A DNA stretch of 7,373 nt from DASUTB01 sp036374835 (GTDB lineage: Bacteria > Actinomycetota > Actinomycetes > Jiangellales > Jiangellaceae). Made by a program: the position numbers and the translations under genes. Shown piece after piece: positions 1 to 4,787 of the stretch. Under the pieces are notes generated by a model. That model saw only the letters and a list, made by a program, of their open reading frames with translations, had not been told where the DNA came from and searched no databases. The stretch is from positions 1 to 7,373 of the forward strand of contig DASUTB010000019.1 in assembly GCA_036374835.1 (NCBI GenBank), in the 5' to 3' direction. Numbering within the stretch: position 1 is the stretch's first letter; each line of letters opens with the position of its first letter.

Positions 1-18
1 CGATTACAAGACGAGTGC
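1..18 (-). repeat. tRNA-Thr anticodon-arm fragment, probable distal att site (partial)
   Basis: These bases match 4616-4633, the anticodon stem-loop of the complete tRNA-Thr gene, at 17 of 18 positions and in the same orientation. The single mismatch is at base 11, in the anticodon stem just beyond the loop, and similarity stops after base 18. To the right, the 5' half of a tRNA is absent. To the left, the 3' half would lie outside the window. Tyrosine-recombinase elements commonly integrate in the 3' half of tRNA genes and leave a copy of that half at their far end, so I infer the inner edge of an att repeat. The match is short and the rest is unseen, so a tRNA pseudogene or another tRNA gene relic is possible. 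Confidence 0.5.
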
Positions 19-187
19 CACCCACCTCACCTGGCCACTACCAGCACAAACAGCCACAGCGCCGACCCCACAACCCGCCGACAACCTCATTGATCACTCG
101 GATTCGTGTCACAAACTCGTGTCACGATCAATTTTCGGCCACGGCAGGGTCAGCGGCCGGTTCGGGACGGGTCGCTCGGGCAAGCAT
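19..187. other. Non-coding stretch with a short direct repeat
   Basis: No credible gene is seen here. The only pattern is the 9-mer TCGTGTCAC at 104-112 and again at 117-125, a 13-base spacing. Such short direct repeats near an att site could be arm-type binding sites for an integrase or excisionase, but two copies are weak evidence. The kinase gene to the right reads towards this stretch; I see no clear stem-loop terminator. Confidence 0.3.
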
Positions 188-1105
188 TTAGAGCCGGTCG
201 AGCGCGGCGCGGAGGAACGTGTCGCGGCGTTCGTTTAGTGTCGCAGCGGTCAGGTCATCCCTGCCTTGGCCGTGGATGCTCGGCGTGAACTCGGCCATAT
301 CGCCGGGCTGGTTCAGCGCCGCCACCACGTCCCAGTAGGCAAGGTCCTCAGCTCGCTCTCCGGTCGCCTGCTCCCATCCTGCCAGCACCGGCTCGGCCGC
401 ATCCTGGCCGTACATCAGCGCCGCGTCCAGGCGCAGTGAGCACAGGTCGACGCCGTAGTGGCCGACGCCTGCCATGTCCCAGTCGAGCATGCCCGAGAGC
501 GCTTCGTCGTCCCACATCGTGTTGCCCTGCCAGAGGTCGCCGTGCACGAACACCCTCCTGCCCGCTGGCACCGGCAGACGCCTGATCTCTTGGTCTGCGG
601 CTTCCAACAGCGGCGTGGCGTGGTCGGTTCCCAGCCGCCGCGCTCGCGCGTAGTCGCTAGCGGAGATCGGGCGGGTGCGAAGCGGCAGCGCTGGCGACGG
701 CTCAGCAGAAATTGCGTACAGGGCGGCGGCTGCCGCGCCCAGGGCACGCAGTCGTTCCAGCGAGGGCTCGGCTGGGATCGTGCTGTGCCCAGGCACGACG
801 GTCTCCAGCACCGCTCGCGTCCCGGCTGAGTCGCCCTCGACATCGATTCCGAGGATCCGCGGCGCTGGTATGCCCCGCTCCTCGGCCAACTGCAATGCGG
901 CAATCTCGGTGGCGAAGCCGTCGGGATCATCAGGGTGCGCCGTCTTGAGCACCGCCTCGATCGTCCCACCGGGGTGCTCGATCAATAGCAACCATGGGTT
1001 GTTACCCTCCCGCAGTCCCCTCGCCGCCACGACCGCCCCGCCAGTACCCACGCGACCAGCCGCCCAGGCTAGCGCGGCCTCTGTCGGCATCCTCGGTTCC
1101 GTCAT
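188..1105 (-). CDS. Aminoglycoside phosphotransferase (APH)-fold kinase
   Basis: A 305-residue protein of the APH/phosphotransferase enzyme family, cytoplasmic. The N-lobe carries VLKTA with the likely ATP-binding Lys54 and a supporting Glu near 67. The C-lobe carries the Brenner motif VHGDLWQGN with catalytic Asp190 and Asn195, followed by the metal-binding LDWD at 207-210. Both catalytic motifs are intact and the length is normal, so it should be an active small-molecule kinase. The substrate cannot be read from the sequence: many actinobacterial members phosphorylate sugars, choline-like compounds or antibiotics, and resistance to an aminoglycoside is only one possibility. The ATG at 1105 has no strong Shine-Dalgarno sequence; an in-frame ATG at residue 6 (1090) is an alternative. 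The gene stands alone, ending in TAA, with about 380 non-coding bases upstream. Confidence 0.85.
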   Translation of the reverse strand: MTEPRMPTEAALAWAAGRVGTGGAVVAARGLREGNNPWLLLIEHPGGTIEAVLKTAHPDDPDGFATEIAALQLAEERGIPAPRILGIDVEGDSAGTRAVLETVVPGHSTIPAEPSLERLRALGAAAAALYAISAEPSPALPLRTRPISASDYARARRLGTDHATPLLEAADQEIRRLPVPAGRRVFVHGDLWQGNTMWDDEALSGMLDWDMAGVGHYGVDLCSLRLDAALMYGQDAAEPVLAGWEQATGERAEDLAYWDVVAALNQPGDMAEFTPSIHGQGRDDLTAATLNERRDTFLRAALDRL

Positions 1106-1182
1106 ATTCGGAGCTTACGGGTCGTGTGCGACATCCCGTGTCCCTTTCATGATCAAGCGGCCAACAGCCGGCAGCGCAAAGT

Positions 1183-1244
1183 AGATCCGGACGCTGCAAG
1201 ATCATGTGCAAGGTAGGTCCGGACGATGCAAGGTCATCCCGGAC
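1183..1244. repeat. Cluster of related direct repeats (GCAAG / TCCGGAC units)
   Basis: Two 20-22 bp units, starting near 1184 and 1215 (period 31), share TCCGGACGnTGCAAGnTCAT. A third partial unit ends with CCCGGAC at 1238-1244. The pattern of a GCAAGG word alternating with CCGGAC continues into the inverted-repeat block. It may be a set of binding sites for a transposase or a repressor; no protein in the window can be linked to it. Confidence 0.45.
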
Positions 1245-1358
1245 AGGACACGGATGTCGCGTCCGCGTGAAGTTTGCACACGGCAATGAGCTGATCTGCG
1301 ATGGGAAGAGTTGGTCCGGACATTCGAGCCGCGAGTCGTTCAGACTTACCTTGCACAT
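1204..1358. mobile_element. MITE-like remnant with terminal inverted repeats
   Basis: The 16-mer ATGTGCAAGGTAGGTC at 1204-1219 is repeated in inverted orientation at 1343-1358 with one mismatch (15 of 16). The block is about 155 bp and has no coding capacity. Just inside both ends is the 9-mer GGTCCGGAC (1217-1225 and 1313-1321, same orientation). On the left, related units TGCAAGGT...CCGGAC recur at 1208-1225 and 1227-1244, and TCCGGACGCTGCAAGATCAT at 1186-1205 resembles TCCGGACGATGCAAGGTCAT at 1217-1236. Nested repeats beside inverted ends are typical of transposase-binding ends, so I infer an insertion-element remnant that has lost its transposase. No target-site duplication was found, and a regulatory region with operator repeats is the main alternative. 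Confidence 0.4.
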
Positions 1359-1486
1359 TCGACTCCCCAGCGGCACCTGCAGGGAGTGCCACAACCGGGA
1401 GGTGAGCCGCGAACACGCCGCCACGCGCGAGCTGTGTCCCCGCGATCTTCTGCGCGACAGGACAATTCTTTGCTGTCCGCAGCCGG

Positions 1487-1902
1487 TCAGTCGCGTGGCG
1501 GTCTGTTGTATACGTAGCTCAGTTCAACGCCCGAGTAGGTGGCCTTTACCCGCCAGCAGCCCGGCTCGTCGGGATCAATTCCGGCAATCATGAACCAGCC
1601 GTCTTCGGGGGTGTGGGCGTTCGTTCCGCGACCCTTGTTCGTGGTCGGGGGACGGTCGGCGTCGAGGCGTTCCCAGATCACCTCGATCTCGAGTTCGGGC
1701 TCCAGGTGGCCGCCCGGGAATGAGCTACTCCACCACACGCTCTTCCGCGGGGCCGTAGCTGCCATGAGTTGGCAGCGCCGTCCAAAGGCCCTCAGTGCCA
1801 TACCAAGCCATCCCCGCTCCGCTCGGATTGGCCGGATATGGCTCCGGCGGAACGAACGCCGGTGTGGGTGGCTTGGTGACCGGGCATTCGAAACCCGATG
1901 TG
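1487..1902 (-). pseudogene. 5'-truncated, frameshifted hypothetical (lipoprotein-like) gene
   Basis: The C-terminal part is read from about 1748 down to a TGA at 1487 and begins RKSVWWSSSFPGG; it is rich in Trp, Tyr, Glu and Asp and ends SYVYNRPPRD. The preceding part lies in another frame (about 1902-1750) and reads PPEPYPANPSGAGMAWYG...THGSYGP before running to a stop at 1725. Joined as SYGP|RKSVWW the two halves make one natural protein, so one extra base in the G run 1749-1752 (CCCC on the coding strand) probably broke the frame. The start and any signal peptide are missing: upstream of residue N in NTSGFEC the sequence becomes the 33-bp transposase-derived repeat. A Pro-rich segment before a compact domain is typical of small secreted or lipoprotein-like actinobacterial proteins, but the function is unknown. 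A sequencing error could explain the frameshift, not the missing 5' end. Confidence 0.6.
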
Positions 1903-1935
1903 TTCCGGTCCCGGCCCTGGCGCCGATCCGCGTCG
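1903..1935 (-). repeat. 33-bp perfect copy of an internal transposase segment
   Basis: This stretch is identical over 33 bases to 4085-4117, which codes for DADRRQGRDRK in the IS481-family transposase. The two copies are in the same orientation, about 2.2 kb apart. Here the copy sits 6 bp past the antitoxin stop codon and exactly at the point where the truncated gene loses its 5' end. The frame is open through the repeat, so a hybrid frame from an ATG at 1967 to the stop at 1725 encodes DADRRQGRDR followed by the truncated gene. It looks like a transposon scrap left at a rearrangement point. Confidence 0.8.
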
Positions 1936-1941
1936 GACTCC

Positions 1942-2175
1942 TTAAGCAGCCGGTCTGCGCAACTCATGCTCGACCGCCCGGCGAATCCATGCCGACACCG
2001 ACCGGTCGTCGGCATCGGCGGCCCGGCGCACATCCTCGAGAAGTTCAGGTGGAAAACGCACCGGAACCGGTGCACTCAGCCGGGACCGGCGCCGGCGCGG
2101 CGGGCCCTGGGGCTCTTGGTTCTCAGGCCGAGCGTAGAACTCGAACTCCTCATCAGGTGTCATCTGTGTACTCAT
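1942..2175 (-). CDS. Ribbon-helix-helix protein, probable antitoxin and autorepressor
   Basis: A 77-residue protein with an acidic N-terminus (residues 1-20), a basic Arg-rich patch (RRRRSR, 27-32) and a ribbon-helix-helix domain: strand around 34-41 (SAPVPVRF), helix A from PPELLEDVRRAADA and helix B from SVSAWIRRAVEHEL. This resembles CopG/Arc-type or BrnA-like antitoxins, which dimerise, bind palindromic DNA and neutralise a partner toxin. Its ATG overlaps the upstream toxin stop in ATGA (2172-2175), so the two are translationally coupled. Toxin first, antitoxin second is the BrnTA order. The likely operator is at 2487-2507. The gene ends with TAA, 6 bp before the 33-bp transposase-derived repeat. 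The fold assignment is good; the antitoxin role is inferred from context. Confidence 0.7.
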   Translation of the reverse strand: MSTQMTPDEEFEFYARPENQEPQGPPRRRRSRLSAPVPVRFPPELLEDVRRAADADDRSVSAWIRRAVEHELRRPAA

Positions 2176-2483
2176 CGATCCCTCCGGTACTGGGCAGCGA
2201 GGCCCGGAGCAGCCTCATAGCAGCCGATCGGCCGGCAACGGCGGGGATCGCCGTTCCGGGAAGGAGCGAGCGGAACCACCAGCACCCGCCCAACAACCTC
2301 CGCGCACATCAGCCAATGCGCCGGCGGCTTGGCCGGGTAGAACAGCGGATCACTAGCCCACACGTCGTCAATGTCCTCGATCCCTAGATGCGGATGCTTG
2401 AACAAGTGCGCGGCCTGCGAGTCGATCTCGAACGGATCCTCCTCGTCCAACAGGTCCGGATCGAAACGCTCCTCGCCCACCAC
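2172..2483 (-). CDS. BrnT-like putative toxin of a type II toxin-antitoxin pair
   Basis: A small protein with core FEIDSQAAHLFKHP...IEDIDDVW, then HWLMCAEVVGRVLVVPLAP, then a basic CRPIGCYEA segment and a C-terminal QYRRDR. The order (an F-E-I-D opening, an HxG-I-type helix, a V-W segment, a hydrophobic strand, a final Arg-rich helix) resembles BrnT-type RelE-fold ribonucleases, but the match is by eye and distant. The start is uncertain: GTG at 2483 (103 residues, operator immediately upstream, a TAATAC box at 2494-2499 that would give an almost leaderless mRNA), TTG at 2450 (92 residues, closest to where the fold begins), or GTG at 2519, which would put the palindrome inside the gene. It overlaps the ribbon-helix-helix gene by 4 bp. 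It would act in the cytoplasm, cutting RNA when free of its partner; the pair probably stabilises the island. Confidence 0.6.
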   Translation of the reverse strand: MVGEERFDPDLLDEEDPFEIDSQAAHLFKHPHLGIEDIDDVWASDPLFYPAKPPAHWLMCAEVVGRVLVVPLAPSRNGDPRRCRPIGCYEAAPGLAAQYRRDR

Positions 2484-2486
2484 ACG

Positions 2487-2507
2487 TTCAAGTGTATTAC
2501 ACTCGAA
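2487..2507. promoter_or_regulatory. Palindromic operator upstream of the toxin-antitoxin genes
   Basis: Half-site TTCAAGTGTA (2487-2496), one central T (2497), and TACACTCGAA (2498-2507) form an inverted repeat with 9 of 10 pairs. A further copy of the half-site, TTCAAGTGT, lies at 2532-2540, with ACGTTCAAGTGT shared in full by 2484-2495 and 2529-2540. A TAATAC box on the minus strand (2494-2499) falls within the palindrome, so a bound repressor would block the promoter. Ribbon-helix-helix antitoxins normally bind such sites with their toxin, so this is the expected autoregulation site. It lies between divergent genes and could also affect the HNH gene. Confidence 0.6.
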
Positions 2508-2594
2508 TACATCCGACACCGCTCCGCTACGTTCAAGTGTGGCCTGTGATGGGCTAGCGCAGGTAGCCAAGCTTCGTCCAACGGGATAGGTCTG

Positions 2595-3098
2595 ATGGAG
2601 TCTGTGGAGGCGTGCCAGGAGTACTACAGCGCGAAATGTCAACACACATCCTGCCACTACTGCGAGCGACAGATCGGATGGCACGAACATGACCATTTCC
2701 CGCTACCTCGGCGTGCTGGTGGCACCAGGACAGTCCCCGCATGTGGCGACTGCCACGCGCTGAAAGACCGCATCGGACTACGGAACTGGCCGTTTGACAC
2801 GTACGCGAGGGCAATGGTCGAGCTGTGCGAGCTCATCCCCGAGGAAGCGCTCGCGGCACTCGATAGGCGACGCCTCCCTGAGGCGGTATGGGAACGGCCG
2901 GAATGGCGCTACACGAGCGTCATAGCACAGTGGCAGTCTCTGGCGCCGATGACGCGAGTGCTGTTCGGCAAGATCATTGCGATGAAAGAGAACTCGCTCT
3001 ACGACGAACGCGAAGGGGATGTCAGCTTGCGTGCCTCCCACGAGCGCCGCGATGCACGACTGGGGAGGCAATCGGTCGCGCACTCGACTCCACCGTGA
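2595..3098 (+). CDS. HNH-endonuclease-like protein
   Basis: A 167-residue protein with the layout of a zinc-containing HNH nuclease in its first third: CHYC (Cys20, Cys23), then HEHDHFP (His32-Asp33-His34, with His34 the probable general base), then GGT...VPACGDCHALKD with Cys50 and Cys53 completing the zinc site. The last motif residue is His54 where many members have Asn. The rest (60-167) has no recognised domain; it includes WPFDTYARAMVELCEL and a charged C-terminus. It could be a DNA nuclease with a role in mobility or defence, but its target is unknown. ATG 2595 follows a weak GGGATAGG sequence by a few bases. It is the only plus-strand gene here and diverges from the toxin-antitoxin genes across a short shared control region. 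Confidence 0.6.
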   Translation: MESVEACQEYYSAKCQHTSCHYCERQIGWHEHDHFPLPRRAGGTRTVPACGDCHALKDRIGLRNWPFDTYARAMVELCELIPEEALAALDRRRLPEAVWERPEWRYTSVIAQWQSLAPMTRVLFGKIIAMKENSLYDEREGDVSLRASHERRDARLGRQSVAHSTPP

Positions 3099-3215
3099 CA
3101 CCGGGCGTGGTGCGAAGTACAGGAAGCCAAAGTGAACAGAGTGACCATAGTCCAGATCACTCGAACTGTGGAATCGGCTCCAGACCGCGTCTCTGCAGGT
3201 CAAACGGGGAGCCGG
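3099..3215. other. Short non-coding gap between HNH gene and IS element
   Basis: No gene or clear terminator stem-loop was seen. The sequence becomes related to the IS element end from about 3216 on. Confidence 0.3.
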
Positions 3216-3248
3216 TGTGGGCCTTCGGGTGATGCTTGACGGATCTAC

Positions 3249-3270
3249 TTCGGTTGATCCTTGACACTCT
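3249..3270 (+). repeat. Inner inverted repeat, left end of IS element
   Basis: It pairs with 4475-4496 on the other side of the transposase, with one mismatch in 22. On the right it abuts the transposase start, so it may overlap the transposase promoter and let the enzyme repress its own synthesis. The outer block 3224-3240 repeats the same theme (TGATG, TTGAC). Confidence 0.7.
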
Positions 3271-3279
3271 GTTTTTAGG

Positions 3280-4470
3280 TTAGCCTCGTCCGCCTGGGAT
3301 CGAGGCGTGTTTCTTTCTCACCTCCCTTGTGCTGGTGCGGGCGGCGGTCTTGACGAGTTCGGGACCGATCCAGAAACGTAGGACGTCGCCGTCGACGTGC
3401 ACGTCGCAGTTGGCTCCGGCGCGGTGTTTACCAACACTGACTTGCTGCCAGGCGACGCTGACCACGCCGTTGGCGCCGACCCGCCGGCTGACCCATTCAT
3501 CGCCGGTCCGATCCGGGCGCGGTTCTATCGCCGCTTGTGTCGCCTGCGGTGCTGCTGTGGACTCGACATGGAACCTCTCAGCTGGGGTGGCCATGTCAAG
3601 GGATTGGTGCGGCCGGACGGTGTTGTAGTGCTCGACCCACTCATCGAGCGCGGCCTGGGCAGTCGGCAGCGAGGTGAACACCTGCCCGGTCAGGAACTCA
3701 GTGCGCAAACTGCGATGGAAGCGCTCGATCTTGCCGGTCGTGGTCGGCGACCGGGGCTGGGTGAGTAGATGCTCGATACCGTTCTCCCGGCAGATCCGGT
3801 CGAACAGCACCTCCACCAGGGGATGGCCGAACCGGCCGGTGAAGACTTTGCCGTTATCGGTGAGGATCTGCTCGGGCACACCCCACCTACGCAGTGCCGC
3901 GGCCAGCCCATCACAGACAGCGCGGGTGCGTTCCCTGACCATCAGCCGGGCAGAGATACAGAACCGGGAATGATCATCGACGCCGGTCAACGCCATCGCG
4001 CTGGTCCCGTCCGACAGCGCGAACCCTCCCACAATGTCCATCTGCCACAGCTCCATCGGCCTGGCCCGTTCCCACCGCTTCCACTTCCGGTCCCGGCCCT
4101 GGCGCCGATCCGCGTCGATCATCCCGGCCCGCACCAGCGCCCGATACACCCCCGACTCCGACGGGACCGGTGAGATGCCACGCTTGCCCAGCTCGTGCAC
4201 CAGCCGCCGCGGACCCCAATACGGCCGGGTCCGCCGCAACTCCAGCACCGTGGCCTCCACCTCGGCCGGCATCTGATGCGGACACGACACCGGCCGATGC
4301 GACCTGTCAGCCAACCCCTCCAAACCCTCGGCCTCATAACGGGCCAGCCAGGCATGCAACGTCTGCCGAGACACCCCGACCTTCGACGCCACCTGGATCA
4401 CTGTCAAACCATCGGCAATCACCGACAGCACCGCCTGATACCGCTGCTCAGCCACACTCATCTCCCTCAT
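3280..4470 (-). CDS. IS481-family DDE transposase
   Basis: A 396-residue transposase. Residues 10-45 form a helix-turn-helix (DGLTVIQVASKVGVSRQTLHAWLARYE), followed by a second DNA-binding region around 68-118 (YWGPRRLVHELGKRG). The integrase-core catalytic domain has Asp145 (LWQMDIVG), Asp205 (ILTDNGKVF) and Glu249 (TTTGKIERFHRSLR), with the family's usual 60 and 43 spacing, and the downstream RPHQSLDMATPAERF motif. All catalytic residues are present and the length is typical, so the protein is probably functional. Start choice: ATG 4470 lacks a ribosome site; a GTG at 4455 sits 6 bases after AGGGAG and fits better, giving a protein starting at MAEQRYQ. The 33-bp segment encoding DADRRQGRDRK (residues 119-129) is repeated at 1903-1935. 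Confidence 0.92.
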   Translation of the reverse strand: MREMSVAEQRYQAVLSVIADGLTVIQVASKVGVSRQTLHAWLARYEAEGLEGLADRSHRPVSCPHQMPAEVEATVLELRRTRPYWGPRRLVHELGKRGISPVPSESGVYRALVRAGMIDADRRQGRDRKWKRWERARPMELWQMDIVGGFALSDGTSAMALTGVDDHSRFCISARLMVRERTRAVCDGLAAALRRWGVPEQILTDNGKVFTGRFGHPLVEVLFDRICRENGIEHLLTQPRSPTTTGKIERFHRSLRTEFLTGQVFTSLPTAQAALDEWVEHYNTVRPHQSLDMATPAERFHVESTAAPQATQAAIEPRPDRTGDEWVSRRVGANGVVSVAWQQVSVGKHRAGANCDVHVDGDVLRFWIGPELVKTAARTSTREVRKKHASIPGGRG

Positions 4471-4474
4471 GAAG

Positions 4475-4567
4475 AGAGTGTCAAGGATCAGCCGAAACAG
4501 CTGTCAACCATCAACCGAAACACTGTCGCGCATCAACCGGAGCCCGAACGTCACCCATCAGCCGACG
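4475..4567 (-). repeat. Right IS end with four iterated ATCARCCGA words
   Basis: ATCAGCCGAAAC (4487), ATCAACCGAAAC (4510), ATCAACCGGA (4532) and ATCAGCCGAC (4557) recur with spacings of 23, 22 and 25 bases, about two helical turns each. The first two units also share a following ACTGTC/GCTGTC. The left end has two related units in opposite orientation (ATCAACCGAAG and ATCACCCGAAG on the minus strand). Helically phased repeats suggest an array of transposase-binding sites. The last two units lie outside the likely tip, so they may belong to a longer element or to a previous insertion. Confidence 0.6.
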
Positions 4568-4583
4568 TAATACAATCACAGGG

Positions 4584-4656
4584 AGCCGGCGAGGGGACTC
4601 GAACCCCTAACCGCTCGATTACAAGTCGAGTGCGCTGCCAATTGCGCCACGCCGGC
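4584..4656 (-). tRNA. tRNA-Thr (anticodon TGT)
   Basis: A 73-nt cloverleaf: acceptor GCCGGCG pairs with CGCCGGC; D stem GCGC/GCGC; anticodon stem CTCGA/TCGAG with loop CTTGTAA and anticodon TGT (bases 4621-4623 on the plus strand); T arm AGGGG TTCGAGT CCCCT; discriminator T. No CCA is encoded, which is usual in actinomycetes. It reads threonine codons ACA and ACG by wobble. Its 3' half faces the accessory region, and its anticodon arm is duplicated at 1-18, so it is the likely integration target of an island. Confidence 0.95.
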
Positions 4657-4720
4657 GACAGCGTCCAATCTTAGGCGACCGCGCCTGCGGCAAGCACATC
4701 CGCGCCGACCGCCGCGCAGG

Positions 4721-4768
4721 AATGGAGGCTTGCTGTAGGCAGGGGGACGGCTACAGCAAGCCTCCATT
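4721..4768 (-). terminator. Perfect 18-bp stem-loop, probable terminator of the protease gene
   Basis: AATGGAGGCTTGCTGTAG (4721-4738) is perfectly inverted at 4751-4768 around a 12-base loop. It starts 19 bases beyond the protease stop codon. Neither side has a long T run, which is common for actinobacterial terminators. Being symmetrical, it may also act on transcripts from the other side. Confidence 0.8.
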
Positions 4769-4787
4769 GATTTCGGGACGTGTCCCG

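Larger units (their letters stand above)
1106..1486. other. Non-coding region between kinase and truncated gene
   Basis: About 380 bases without a convincing gene; the open frames here have no recognisable protein character and unnatural composition. It holds the repeat cluster and inverted repeats described separately at about 1183-1358. The kinase promoter must lie near 1106-1180, but no clear -35/-10 pair stands out. Confidence 0.5.
3216..4522 (-). mobile_element. IS481-family insertion sequence, boundaries approximate
   Basis: One DDE transposase gene fills the element. Inverted repeats flank it in two blocks: inner TTCGGTTGATCCTTGACACTCT-type blocks at 3249-3270 and 4475-4496 (21 of 22), and outer blocks at 3224-3240 and 4503-4519 (15 of 17). 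A TGT at 3216-3218 and ACA at 4520-4522 would be conventional IS481-family tips, but no target-site duplication is visible, so the outer edges are a guess. The right end carries extra copies of the same word beyond 4522. The right edge is only about 60 bp from the tRNA-Thr gene. Confidence 0.65.

Noticed and set aside
188..1105. Named aminoglycoside-resistance gene
   Set aside because: The fold is clear but the sequence does not point to a particular resistance enzyme; many members have other substrates, so no gene symbol is given.
1204..1593. Plus-strand open frame over the repeat region
   Set aside because: Its translation is Arg/Ser/Cys-rich with no motif and overlaps the repeats and the 3' end of the truncated gene.
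1539..2387. Plus-strand open frame of 282 codons
   Set aside because: It runs antisense across the truncated gene and both toxin-antitoxin genes; low-complexity Pro/Arg-rich translation with no motif.
3211..4527. Target-site duplication for the IS element
   Set aside because: Flanks next to the candidate tips (GCCGG and CTGTC) do not match, so no duplication can be claimed.
4487..4567. CRISPR-like array
   Set aside because: Units are only about 10-12 bases with 22-25 base spacing and are degenerate; they fit transposon end repeats.
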